Assembly (NCBI RefSeq): GCF_000801955.1
Contig: NZ_JSZO01000017.1
Coordinates: forward strand, 1 to 42,368
Source of the DNA: Ralstonia sp. A12
GTDB taxonomy: Bacteria; Pseudomonadota; Gammaproteobacteria; Burkholderiales; Burkholderiaceae
Length of the DNA stretch: 42,368 bases
Reading direction: 5' to 3'
The translations under genes and the position numbers were made by a program. Below are positions 7,835 to 15,407 of this stretch, one piece after another (within the stretch, counting starts at the first letter, position 1; the number at the start of each line of letters is the position of its first letter). The notes under the pieces are model-generated. The model was given only the letters and a program-made list of their open reading frames with translations. It had not been told where the DNA came from and did no database searches.

Positions 7835-8704
7835 ATGTCGCGCTACGCCTACCGTCTGCTCAACGTCTTTGCTGAATCCACCTTTGGCGGCAACCAGCTC
7901 GCCGTCTTTGAAGACGGGCGCGGCTTGGACGATGCCACCATGCAGGCCATCGGACGCCAGTTCAACCTGTCCGAGATCACCTTCATTTTTCCGGATGACA
8001 CGGACGGTGCCACGGCGCGCTTCCGCATCTTCACGCCCGATTACGAGATGCCGTTTGCCGGCCACCCGTCGCTGGGGACCGCGCAGGTGGTGCGCGAGCT
8101 GTACGGCCCGGGCAATGAGCTGACGCTGCGCTGCCAGTCGGGCATCGTGTCGCTCACGGCGCAGGATGAAGGGTGGTCATTGGTGCCGCCGCGCTCGGGT
8201 GCGCTGAATACGCGCGAAGCCGATCCGGCCATTGCGAAGATGCTCGGGCTGGACACGGATGCATTGGCGGGCCCGCCGTTGTGGGTCGATGCGGGGATCG
8301 AGCAACTGATGGTGCCGGTCAAGACGCGTGCCGATGTGGAGCGCGCTCGCCCCGATCCCGCTGCGTTCGACGCCTGGCCGCGCAGCCGCAATGATGGGCG
8401 CAACGCCTACGTGTTCACCATGCCGGCATTTGGCAACGGCGCCGGCAGCAATGACCCGGTGGTGTCGCGCTTCTTCTTCGAATACGGCACGGGCCTGTGG
8501 GAAGACCCGGGCACCGGTTCGGCCTGTGCCAACCTGGGCGGCTGGCTGCGTGCGACTGAGCACACGTTGCCGGCAAGCTACCGCATCGAGCAGGGCGCCG
8601 CGGTGGGGCGGCCGTGCTACCTGACGCTGAAGGTCGATGCGGACGGCACCATCCACGTGGGCGGCCGCGTGATCGAGATCGGCCGCGGCACGCTGACGAT
8701 TTGA
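7835..8704 (+). CDS. PhzF-family isomerase/epimerase-like protein
   Basis: 289 residues starting MSRYAYRLLNVFAES. The two-domain diaminopimelate-epimerase-like fold is indicated by FGGNQLAVF, the glutamate in FNLSEITF (about 47, matching the catalytic Glu of PhzF), the FTPDYEMPFAGHPSLG segment and EDPGTGSACANLG. Only PhzF itself is tied to phenazine synthesis, and no other phenazine gene is nearby, so this is best called a PhzF-like protein of unknown substrate. The start is taken at 7835 because the upstream frame runs through the terminator hairpin. Confidence 0.9.
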   Translation: MSRYAYRLLNVFAESTFGGNQLAVFEDGRGLDDATMQAIGRQFNLSEITFIFPDDTDGATARFRIFTPDYEMPFAGHPSLGTAQVVRELYGPGNELTLRCQSGIVSLTAQDEGWSLVPPRSGALNTREADPAIAKMLGLDTDALAGPPLWVDAGIEQLMVPVKTRADVERARPDPAAFDAWPRSRNDGRNAYVFTMPAFGNGAGSNDPVVSRFFFEYGTGLWEDPGTGSACANLGGWLRATEHTLPASYRIEQGAAVGRPCYLTLKVDADGTIHVGGRVIEIGRGTLTI

Positions 8705-8721
8705 GTGGTCAAGCGGCGACG

Positions 8722-9261
8722 CTAGTTGGCGACGTTGAACTGCTTACAGAAGAACGTCGTCCCGCACGGCGCGCCGTCGGGCATCAACGCGTAGTTGGGC
8801 ACGGTGCCCACGCGCTGCCAGCCGGCGCGTGCGTACAGCCGCTCGGCATCGCCGCCGGTGACGGTGTCGAGCACCAGCACCGTCTTGCCTTCGGCACGTG
8901 CGATGTCATCAATCGCCGCCATCAATTGCTGCGCAATGCCTTGCCGACGGGCGCGGCGGTGCACAAGCATCTTCGCCACGTCTGCCCGGTGCGGCTGATT
9001 TTCGGGCTGTGCCAGAATCAACTGCACGGTGCCCAGGACGGTGCCGTGCGCGTCTTCAGCAATCAGCAAGGCGCGTTCGTTGCGCGCGACCCCTTCGGCC
9101 ACGTTGCGCCAGAACGCCTGCGCCTTGTCATGCGACAACGGTTGCATGAAGCTGACCGACGCGCCGCCTTCCACGCAATCGACCAGCACATCGGCCAGCG
9201 CATCGACGCAGGTGCGCGCTTCATTGGCACCCACGCGGCGCACGATCACGGTGTCGGTCAT
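8722..9261 (-). CDS. GNAT-family N-acetyltransferase
   Basis: 179 residues from ATG 9261. The acetyl-CoA binding motif A is seen as VAKMLVHRRARRQGIAQQL (R-x-x-G-x-A), followed by VLVLDTVTGGDAERLYARAGWQRVG, a typical motif B. The ATG overlaps the stop of the upstream XRE-cupin gene (ATGA at 9258-9261), so the two are translationally coupled and probably share one promoter. The acceptor molecule is unknown; small-molecule amine acetylation, as in detoxification, is common for such stand-alone GNATs with a dedicated regulator. The longer frame to 9438 overlaps the regulator and is rejected. Confidence 0.9.
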   Translation of the reverse strand: MTDTVIVRRVGANEARTCVDALADVLVDCVEGGASVSFMQPLSHDKAQAFWRNVAEGVARNERALLIAEDAHGTVLGTVQLILAQPENQPHRADVAKMLVHRRARRQGIAQQLMAAIDDIARAEGKTVLVLDTVTGGDAERLYARAGWQRVGTVPNYALMPDGAPCGTTFFCKQFNVAN

Positions 9262-9845
9262 TTCGGTCTCCAGCCAACAGGTGACACGGTGGTGAGCGCC
9301 ACCAGATAGCGCGCCGGCCGCTGCGTCGGGTTGTGAAAGACGATCGGGCGATCCAGTTGCATTGCCAGGCAATCGCCCGCGCTCAGGCGCCAATGCACGT
9401 CGCCCACGGTCATTTCCATCGTGCCTTCCACGATCCACACCTGCTGGTAGATCTCGGCATCACGCACGCTGGTGTCGTAGGCCACGCGCTGGCCGGGCGG
9501 AAAGTGCACCTCCACGAGCTGGATAGGCGAGCGGGCGGCCGGTGAGAGGTTGCGGCGTACATAGCCTGAGCTGGGGTCCGTCCATTCCAGCTGGTCGGCC
9601 GCGCGCGCCACGGGTGAGGGCTCGGCGGCCGGCGCCGCGCCCTCTTCGAACAGCGAGGCGAGCGTCACGCCCAGCGCAGAGCTGAGCCGGTCGAGCACGG
9701 CGGCGGTCGGGCTGCTTTGGCCGCGCTCGATCAGGGAGATGGCCGAGCGGCTGACCTGGCTGCGTTCGGCCAGGGCGTCGAGCGAGAGCCCTTGCGCGTC
9801 GCGCAGTTCACGCAGGCGGTGGGCGATGCGTTGGTGGATGTCCAT
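9258..9845 (-). CDS. XRE-family regulator with C-terminal cupin domain
   Basis: 195 residues from ATG 9845. The N-terminal lambda-repressor-like helix-turn-helix covers about 8-62 (GLSLDALAERSQVSRSAISLIERG). The C-terminal cupin (about 110-190, PPGQRVAYD, QVWIVEGTMEMTVG, LSAGDCLAMQ) would bind a small effector. This is the PuuR/SutR-like arrangement, where the cupin senses a metabolite. It is translationally coupled to the GNAT gene, suggesting that it controls that enzyme. A long dyad at 9852-9883, immediately upstream, fits autoregulation. An in-frame ATG at 9872 lies inside that dyad and is less likely to be used. Confidence 0.9.
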   Translation of the reverse strand: MDIHQRIAHRLRELRDAQGLSLDALAERSQVSRSAISLIERGQSSPTAAVLDRLSSALGVTLASLFEEGAAPAAEPSPVARAADQLEWTDPSSGYVRRNLSPAARSPIQLVEVHFPPGQRVAYDTSVRDAEIYQQVWIVEGTMEMTVGDVHWRLSAGDCLAMQLDRPIVFHNPTQRPARYLVALTTVSPVGWRPK

Positions 9846-9851
9846 GGGGGT

Positions 9852-9883
9852 CAGTTTAATGGAAATTTTCATCCAGTAAACTG
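9852..9883 (-). promoter_or_regulatory. 32-bp dyad, likely operator of the XRE-cupin/GNAT pair
   Basis: The arms cagttta (9852-9858) and taaactg (9877-9883) are perfect inverted repeats, with an inner gg/cc pair (9861-9862, 9873-9874) placed symmetrically. The site lies 7 bases before the regulator start codon. Its AT-richness contrasts with the surroundings, as expected for promoter and operator. Confidence 0.6.
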
Positions 9884-9965
9884 GAATTTGGAGGGGTGGC
9901 GACCGCCTTCGTCTTTGATCGTGCCTTCCGCATGCGCCAGCCGGGCGACGAGGCCGCTCAGCAAG

Positions 9966-10010
9966 TAGACATAATTTTCTAGACAAGATTTTCTAGACAA
10001 GATAGTCTAC
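9966..10010 (+). promoter_or_regulatory. TAGACA half-site array upstream of the BlaI-type gene
   Basis: TAGACA occurs at 9966-9971, 9980-9985 and 9994-9999, exactly 14 bp apart. The 14-mer attttctagacaag is repeated perfectly in tandem at 9974-9987 and 9988-10001. The last half-site forms a dyad with gtcta at 10005-10009 (tagac-N6-gtcta). A possible promoter (TAGACA 9980-9985, 17 bp, TAGTCT 10003-10008) overlaps the array, as expected for repressor control of the blaI-like gene. No copy was found before the beta-lactamase gene. Confidence 0.6.
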
Positions 10011-10042
10011 ATGTCGATCTCCAGTACAGCCGACGTGTAGCC

Positions 10043-10426
10043 ATGACCAAGACCTCATCCCGCATCAAGCCCACCGCTGCTGAGCTGAACCTCCTGCGCG
10101 TGTTGTGGCAACTGGGGCCGGCCACGGTCAAGCAAGTGCATCAGGCGGTGCAGGTCGAGAAGCCGGAAACAACCTATGCCGCAGTGCTGCGCCAGTTGCA
10201 GATCATGCATGGCAAAGGGATGTTGATGCGCGACGAGCGCGAGCGCTCGCATGTGTATGCGCCGGCGCAGCGCCAGAACGTTCTGCAGAGCGGTCTGCTG
10301 AAGGAGTTCATCAACAAGGCGTTTGATGGTTCCGGCAAGGCGCTTGTCCTGGCAGCGCTGCGCGGACATGTGACCAAGGAAGAGCGCGCCGAGATCGAAG
10401 CGTTGCTGCGCGGGGACGACCTGTGA
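10043..10426 (+). CDS. BlaI/MecI/CopY-family repressor
   Basis: 127 residues. The winged helix (about 8-80: PTAAELNLLRVLW, VKQVHQAVQ, TTYAAVLRQLQIMHGKGML, ERERSHVYAPA) is that of BlaI/MecI. The C-terminal helices (LLKEFINKAFDGS and onward) would dimerise. Such repressors hold beta-lactamase or copper genes off until a membrane sensor inactivates them. The gene overlaps the sensor gene by 4 bases (GTGA), so the pair is one transcript. The Shine-Dalgarno is weak. The half-site array just upstream is a plausible target. A CopY role is unlikely, because no copper gene is near and the partner is a BlaR1-like sensor. Confidence 0.88.
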   Translation: MTKTSSRIKPTAAELNLLRVLWQLGPATVKQVHQAVQVEKPETTYAAVLRQLQIMHGKGMLMRDERERSHVYAPAQRQNVLQSGLLKEFINKAFDGSGKALVLAALRGHVTKEERAEIEALLRGDDL

Positions 10427-12204
10427 GCACAACGCCTGCCATCGTGGTTCAGGCGCTGGGCTGGGCACTGCTGCACTTTCTCTGGAAGGGCACACTGCTG
10501 AGCCTGGCTGCTGCGCTGTTCCTGCGGCTGACGCGCGGCAGCCGACCGCAGATCCGGTACATCGTGCTCTGCGCGGCTTTGGCCCTGTGCGTGCTGGTTC
10601 CCCTCATCGACGGCTATCGAGAATTCACCGCGATGACGGCGGCCTCCGTCGTCATCGACCCGGCGCAAGCCGTACCCGTTTGGCTGCAGCAGGCCGCAGT
10701 GCCTGCCTTGTCGGAAGCCCCCATGCTTTGGGTCGTGGTGGCCTGGCTGCTTGGCGTCGGCCTCATGACGGTGCGTGTGGTCGTGGGGCTGGCATGGGTG
10801 CACCGGCTCGCGCATGCCACGCAAGCCTGCACCAACGATGCGTGGCAGGCCTGTGTGTCGGCGCTTGCGCAGCGTTGTGGCGTGCGCCGCCCGGTCCGGC
10901 TTCGGGTCGTGCCGTGCTTGTCCAGTCCGGTCACTGCCGGTTGGTGGCGCCCGATCGTGCTGGTGCCCGCTTCGTTGTTGACGCAGATGCCGCCGGACCT
11001 GATCGAAGCGCTGCTGGCACACGAGATCGCCCACATCCGGCGTTTCGACTATCTCGTCAACCTCCTGCAGCGGGCGATCGAGGCCCTGCTCTTCTATCAC
11101 CCCGGCGTGTGGTGGTTGTCAGGGCGTATCCGAGTGGAGCGGGAGCTGATTGCCGATGAACTTGCCGCGAGCCTGACGGGCAACGCGCGGCATCTGGCAC
11201 TGGCGCTCAATCAACTGAGCCTGCTGCAGACCGTGGAGACCACCCCGGCAGGCGCGGCACTGTCGGCACGCGGCGGTGTGCTGTCCGAGCGCATTCGCCG
11301 GCTGGTCAGGCCGCAGCCGCAGCCTGCGGGATGGGCGTCGGTGGGCTTCACTGCCACGCTCGGCATTGCGTTGCTGGTGTCGGCAGCCGTGGTGCCGCGC
11401 TACCTCGACCGGGCTGTCGCTCGCGAGATCCAGTCCGTATCGGACGATGCGCGGCATGTGCTCGCCCACGCATCGGCCATCGGTAAGGTCGAGGCGCTAG
11501 CCGGCCTGATCCAATCCCAACACGTGTACGTGGTGGAGGACGACAGCGGCAAGGTGCTGCTCCGGAAAGATGCCGATCGCATGGTTCCGATTGCATCGTT
11601 GACCAAGCTGATGACCGCGATGGTGGTGCTGGATGCACAGCCCGACCTGGACCGTATCGTGCAGATTGCCCCAGCCGACGCCGGCACACCGGAGCTGCGT
11701 CGTGCGGGGGTGCCGATCGGGACGCGCTTGCCGCTGCGCGATGTCATGCAGCTTGCGCTGATGTCGTCGGATAACCGGGCTGCCTTTGCATTGGCGCGGA
11801 CGTATCCCGGTGGTATGCCGGCATTCCAGCGCGCGCTGCAGGCCAAGATTGCCGCGCTGGGGCTGCAGCACACAGCCTTGAATGAGCCGACCGGTCTGTC
11901 GCCGCACAACCGGTCGACGGCCAGCGATATCGCCACGCTTGCCAAGGCTGCGGCCGACTACCCGGAAATCCGCCGCGATACGACCTACACGCGCGAGACC
12001 GTGCAGATCAACGGCCAGCCGGTTGAGTACCGCAACACCAATCCGCTGGTGGGCGCGCGCGGCTGGGATATCCAGCTCTCCAAAACAGGCTTTACCGATG
12101 AGGCCGGCCGCTGCCTGATCATGCAGATCCGTTCTGCCGGCACCAGCATCACGATGGTCTTGCTCAATGGGCATCGCGCGGTGACGGTACCCACCATGTC
12201 TTGA
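10423..12204 (+). CDS. BlaR1-like M56 metallopeptidase fused to an S11 penicillin-binding domain
   Basis: 593 residues, GTG start overlapping the blaI-like stop. Residues about 1-330 form an M56 membrane metallopeptidase: several hydrophobic segments, zinc site HEIAH at 200-204 and a candidate third ligand in RVERELIADELA at about 241-245. A final membrane segment lies near 305-325. Residues about 363-593 are an S11 (PBP7/DacA-type) serine peptidase domain with SLTK 392-395, SDN 449-451 and KTG 554-556. Canonical BlaR1 instead ends in a class D beta-lactamase-like sensor. I infer that beta-lactam acylates Ser392 outside the membrane and signals M56 cleavage of the repressor. All catalytic motifs are intact, so a D-Ala-D-Ala peptidase activity is also possible. 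Confidence 0.88.
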   Translation: MSTTPAIVVQALGWALLHFLWKGTLLSLAAALFLRLTRGSRPQIRYIVLCAALALCVLVPLIDGYREFTAMTAASVVIDPAQAVPVWLQQAAVPALSEAPMLWVVVAWLLGVGLMTVRVVVGLAWVHRLAHATQACTNDAWQACVSALAQRCGVRRPVRLRVVPCLSSPVTAGWWRPIVLVPASLLTQMPPDLIEALLAHEIAHIRRFDYLVNLLQRAIEALLFYHPGVWWLSGRIRVERELIADELAASLTGNARHLALALNQLSLLQTVETTPAGAALSARGGVLSERIRRLVRPQPQPAGWASVGFTATLGIALLVSAAVVPRYLDRAVAREIQSVSDDARHVLAHASAIGKVEALAGLIQSQHVYVVEDDSGKVLLRKDADRMVPIASLTKLMTAMVVLDAQPDLDRIVQIAPADAGTPELRRAGVPIGTRLPLRDVMQLALMSSDNRAAFALARTYPGGMPAFQRALQAKIAALGLQHTALNEPTGLSPHNRSTASDIATLAKAAADYPEIRRDTTYTRETVQINGQPVEYRNTNPLVGARGWDIQLSKTGFTDEAGRCLIMQIRSAGTSITMVLLNGHRAVTVPTMS

Positions 12205-12214
12205 TTCGCATCCT

Positions 12215-12243
12215 GCGCGGCGCCTGACTGAACAGTCGGCGCG
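12215..12243 (+). terminator. Hairpin after the hybrid sensor gene, possible terminator
   Basis: gcgcggcgcctgact pairs with agtcggcgcgc around a gaac loop, with one or two bulges. The following sequence is only moderately T-rich (ttgtttcctgtgtttgc). It may attenuate readthrough into the beta-lactamase gene 150 bases on. The rest of the gap to 12391 shows no half-site like those at 9966-10010. Confidence 0.4.
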
Positions 12244-12391
12244 CATCGCGTTGTTTCCTGTGTTTGCTTTCCTGTCTGGCTGATTGCATGCGGCCGGCCG
12301 GTCGGTGTTCGCCTGCAGTCTGGCCTTTCAACCCTGCCTCCTTCTTGCCGAAATCGGCACGCGGATCGAGGCATCCTCAAGAGAGAAGAAC

Positions 12392-13213
12392 ATGAAACGC
12401 TGGTGTGTCGCGGCAGCCATTCTGGCCGCCAACGTGGTGAGCCCAACAGCTCACGCCGAAACCCTCTGCACCGTCGTCGCAGATGCGGCGTCGGGCAAGG
12501 TACTGGTGCAGAACGGTGATTGCGCCACGCGCGTGACACCGGCGTCTACCTTCAAGATTGCGCTCAGCCTGATGGGGTTCGACGCCGGCATCCTCAAGGA
12601 TGAACATACGCCCACGCTGGCGTACCACGACGGCGATGTCGCGTGGGGCGGTGACGCTTGGCGGCAGCCCACGGACCCGGCGCGTTGGATCCAGTACTCG
12701 GTGGTCTGGTTCTCGCAGCGGGTGGCGCAGTCGCTTGGCGACACCCGCTTTCAGCACTACGCCGACGTGTTCGACTACGGGAACCGAGATGTGTCTGGTG
12801 AGCCGGGTAAGCACAACGGCACCGCTGGCGCGTGGATCAACTCGTCGTTGCAGATATCGCCGCTGGAGCAGGTGGCCTTCCTGCGCAAGGTTGCCAACCG
12901 TACGCTTCCGGTGAGTGCCACTGCCCTGGACATGACCTGGCGCGTGACGGAAATCGCCGCGCGCCCGGATGGGTGGACGATTCATGGCAAGACGGGGACG
13001 GGCTCTCCGGGAGCACCGATCACGCATGAAGGCCACTACGACCGCGCGCACGCTTACGGCTGGTTCGTCGGCTGGGCAACGAAGGGGTCGCGCACGCTGG
13101 TGTTTGCGCGCCTGACCCAGGACGCGCAGGCGCAACCGGCGCCCGCCGGCATGCGCACACGCGATGCGCTGCTGGCCGAGCTGCCGTCGTTGGTCGATGG
13201 CGCCACACGATAG
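12392..13213 (+). CDS. bla: Class D beta-lactamase, OXA-22-like
   Basis: 273 residues with a Sec signal ending ...TAHA (about 22). Class D motifs are complete: STFK 52-55 (acyl-serine and carboxylated lysine), SVV 103-105, YGN 129-131, Trp148 in AWINSSLQIS and KTG 200-202. It hydrolyses penicillins and related drugs in the periplasm. Segments such as FDAGILKDEHTP, YGNRDVSGEPGK and AHAYGWFVGWA resemble what I remember of OXA-22 of Ralstonia pickettii, but many positions differ, so it looks like a separate member. ATG 12392 follows gagagaag. It lies 187 bases after the hybrid sensor gene and 7 before the acyltransferase gene. R. pickettii OXA enzymes are known to be inducible; induction here is inferred from context. 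Confidence 0.92.
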   Translation: MKRWCVAAAILAANVVSPTAHAETLCTVVADAASGKVLVQNGDCATRVTPASTFKIALSLMGFDAGILKDEHTPTLAYHDGDVAWGGDAWRQPTDPARWIQYSVVWFSQRVAQSLGDTRFQHYADVFDYGNRDVSGEPGKHNGTAGAWINSSLQISPLEQVAFLRKVANRTLPVSATALDMTWRVTEIAARPDGWTIHGKTGTGSPGAPITHEGHYDRAHAYGWFVGWATKGSRTLVFARLTQDAQAQPAPAGMRTRDALLAELPSLVDGATR

Positions 13214-13220
13214 GCCGGCC

Positions 13221-14363
13221 ATGCGTATCGACATGCGCAACAGGCGCATCGATGTGATCCGCGGGGTCGCCATCCTGCTTGTCCTGTTCCATCACTTCAA
13301 CATCGCCTATCGCTTGAGCGATACGTCGCTCGCTGCGGCTTTCGGGTCGGAGCTTGTGCAGGCCGTGGCCCGCAACGGCAACTACGGGGTGACCCTGTTC
13401 TTCGTGGTTTCGGGTTACCTGATCACCTCGAACGCCTTGCGCCGCTGGGGCCAGCTCAGCCGTATCGACGCGTGGGCGTTCTATGGGCTGCGCATCGCGC
13501 GCATCGTGCCGTGCCTGCTGTTGCTGTTGTTGATCGTGAACGTGCTCGCGCTGAGTGGTGTTGCGATCTTCCAGAACCATGCCGCGACGGGTGAGCCCGT
13601 CCCGCTATGGCACGTCAACCTGGCAAGCCTGACCTTCACCATGAATCTGCTGATCAGCCGGGTCGGATGGATCAACTATCCGTTGGGCGTCTTGTGGTCG
13701 CTCTCGGTGGAAGAGGTGTTCTACCTCACCTTCCCGCTGCTGTGTCTCGTGCTTCGGCGTGAGTCGCTGCTGTGCCTGTTCTGGGCGGCAATCATTGCGG
13801 TTGGCCCGCTGTACCGGCTGACCCATCAAGGCGATGAGGCTGGATTTCTGTATGCGTACTTCGCCAGCTTCGACGGGATTGCCATTGGCTGCGGCGCTGC
13901 CGTTCTGTCTAGACGGTTCGTCTTGGCTGGCATGTCGACCTGGTTTGTGCAGGGCGCAGTCGTGGCCTTGATGACGTTTCTCTATCTGTGGTGGCCGATC
14001 GCGCAGAGCAACGTCCTGGGTGTGACGGCGATGGCGCTGGGTACGGCCGCCCTGTTGTGGCCGGTGCAGCGTTCAGCGCCCAGTGATGAGCTGCGCTTCA
14101 ACCGCTTGGGTGCAATGGTGGCGTGGTGCGGCAAGAACAGCTACGAGCTGTACCTGTTCCACCTGATCCCGCTGGCGGTGCTCAAGACGGGGTTCCCGCG
14201 TGCAAGCGTTGCCGGCGACGAGAAGCTCGTGCTGCTGGCGGTGTTCATGCTGCTTTCATTGTTGCTGGCAGCGGGCATTGCCCGGTACTACGCCGAGCCG
14301 CTCAACCGCATGCTCCGCCAACGTATCGCGCGGCCACGGTCTGTGCCGTCCACCATCGCTTGA
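13221..14363 (+). CDS. Acyltransferase 3 (OafA/YrhL-type) membrane protein
   Basis: 380 residues with about ten membrane segments. It opens RNRRIDVIRGVAILLVLFHHF, where the arginine and paired histidines are the conserved active residues of the family, and continues with GNYGVTLFFVVSGYLI and WSLSVEEVFYLTFPLL. Such enzymes acylate sugars of O-antigen, peptidoglycan or exopolysaccharide. The gene starts 7 bases after the beta-lactamase stop, so it is likely co-transcribed with it, and a cell-envelope modification role alongside a beta-lactamase is possible but unproven. ATG 13221 is used because the frame upstream overlaps the beta-lactamase gene. Confidence 0.9.
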   Translation: MRIDMRNRRIDVIRGVAILLVLFHHFNIAYRLSDTSLAAAFGSELVQAVARNGNYGVTLFFVVSGYLITSNALRRWGQLSRIDAWAFYGLRIARIVPCLLLLLLIVNVLALSGVAIFQNHAATGEPVPLWHVNLASLTFTMNLLISRVGWINYPLGVLWSLSVEEVFYLTFPLLCLVLRRESLLCLFWAAIIAVGPLYRLTHQGDEAGFLYAYFASFDGIAIGCGAAVLSRRFVLAGMSTWFVQGAVVALMTFLYLWWPIAQSNVLGVTAMALGTAALLWPVQRSAPSDELRFNRLGAMVAWCGKNSYELYLFHLIPLAVLKTGFPRASVAGDEKLVLLAVFMLLSLLLAAGIARYYAEPLNRMLRQRIARPRSVPSTIA

Positions 14364-14368
14364 ACGAA

Positions 14369-14400
14369 GGCGCTTCGCCTCGGCAACTGAGGCGAGCGCC
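14369..14400. terminator. Hairpin between convergent genes, probable bidirectional terminator
   Basis: ggcgcttcgcctc (14369-14381) pairs with gaggcgagcgcc (14389-14400) with a single bulged base. It lies between the acyltransferase stop and the stop of the LysR gene facing it. No clear T-tract on either side. Confidence 0.55.
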
Positions 14401-14407
14401 GTACGGG

Positions 14408-15310
14408 CTACGCGGGGTTGTGTGCTTTGCCGGCACGCTCGAATAGCCATGCAAGGAAGGTGTTGAGTGGCAGGTCATCTGCGGCATCCCGATGCAGGCA
14501 GTGAAACGGCGGTCCCTCGAGCTTGACCTCCGGAAACAGCATGACGAGCCGCCCGTGGTCGACGTCGTCCTGAATCACCGCCCGTGGGGCCAGGCAGACC
14601 CCCAGGCCACTCATCGCGGCTTTCACCAGCAAGGCAAATTCGTCGTAGAACGGCCCACGCAGGGTCTCACCAATCGAAACGCCGGCCTGGTGAAACCAGT
14701 ACTGCCACGCCTGCGGCAAGCCGGCGTAATGCAGCAGCGGCGCATGACGCAAGTCAGCCGGTGTGCGTACCGCAGCCAACGCTGGATGATGCGGCGCGCA
14801 AATCGGCACCGCCGCGTTGGCTACCAGCGGCTTCGACACGAACCCCCGGCGCCGCAACTCCGGCGTGTAGCGGCGAATGACCACGTCGCTCGATTCATCG
14901 ATGCGCTCCACGTCGGTGTCGGGCGTGGACACCAGTTCAATGTCGATACCCGGGTGCTGCGCATGGAAGTGCACCAGTTGCGGAAGCAACCAACCGTGGG
15001 CGAACGACGATGAGGTGTTGATCCGGATCTGCTGCCGATCGGGCGCCTCGAACATCTGCTCCGTGGCCTCGGTCAGGCGCCCGATGCAACTTGCAACGTC
15101 GACCAGGTAGTGCCGGGCCCGCAACGTCAGGCGCAGGGATCGTCCATCGCGCTCGAACAGCTTCTGCCCGAAGAACGTTTCCAGCACGCGGATCTGTTGC
15201 GCGATCGCGCTTTGCGTCACGTTCAACTCTTCGGCGGCAAGGGTCAGGCTGTTCAGGCGTCCGGCAGCTTCAAAGCTGCGCAAGGCATTGAGAGGAGGGA
15301 GTCGGCGCAT
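14408..15310 (-). CDS. LysR-family regulator of the GcvA/AmpR type
   Basis: 300 residues. The start MRRLPPLNALRSFEAAGRLNS and helix-turn-helix LTLAAEELNVTQSAIAQQIRVLE are characteristic of the GcvA/AmpR branch; the effector domain follows from about residue 90 (SSSFAHGWLLPQL). It faces the beta-lactamase/acyltransferase genes tail-to-tail and diverges from the lipoprotein gene, with an inverted repeat (15324-15342) in the shared 97-bp gap. The simplest target is the lipoprotein gene plus itself. AmpR relatives control beta-lactamases in other bacteria, so a role in bla control is conceivable but has no direct sequence support. Confidence 0.9.
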   Translation of the reverse strand: MRRLPPLNALRSFEAAGRLNSLTLAAEELNVTQSAIAQQIRVLETFFGQKLFERDGRSLRLTLRARHYLVDVASCIGRLTEATEQMFEAPDRQQIRINTSSSFAHGWLLPQLVHFHAQHPGIDIELVSTPDTDVERIDESSDVVIRRYTPELRRRGFVSKPLVANAAVPICAPHHPALAAVRTPADLRHAPLLHYAGLPQAWQYWFHQAGVSIGETLRGPFYDEFALLVKAAMSGLGVCLAPRAVIQDDVDHGRLVMLFPEVKLEGPPFHCLHRDAADDLPLNTFLAWLFERAGKAHNPA

Positions 15311-15323
15311 GGCGCAATATCAA

Positions 15324-15342
15324 AGAACGGCTAAAGCGTTCT
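15324..15342. promoter_or_regulatory. Inverted repeat in the LysR/lipoprotein intergenic region
   Basis: agaacg (15324-15329) and cgttct (15337-15342) are perfect arms around a 7-bp spacer, 14 bases before the LysR start codon. Size and place fit a LysR-type operator. Confidence 0.5.
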
Positions 15343-15356
15343 GGAAAAAAACTCGT

Positions 15357-15385
15357 TTGTGGCGATGAAAGCGGCTTCCTATCAT
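15357..15385 (+). promoter_or_regulatory. Candidate promoter of the lipoprotein gene
   Basis: TTGTGG (15357-15362) and TATCAT (15380-15385) are spaced 17 bp. It starts 15 bases past the inverted repeat at 15324-15342, an arrangement seen at LysR-activated promoters. Confidence 0.4.
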
Positions 15386-15407
15386 AGGCGCCACACCGGA
15401 TCGGAAG

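Noticed and set aside
7835-8704. Phenazine biosynthesis role for the PhzF-like gene
   Set aside because: No other phz gene is present; the family is broad and most members are not in phenazine pathways.
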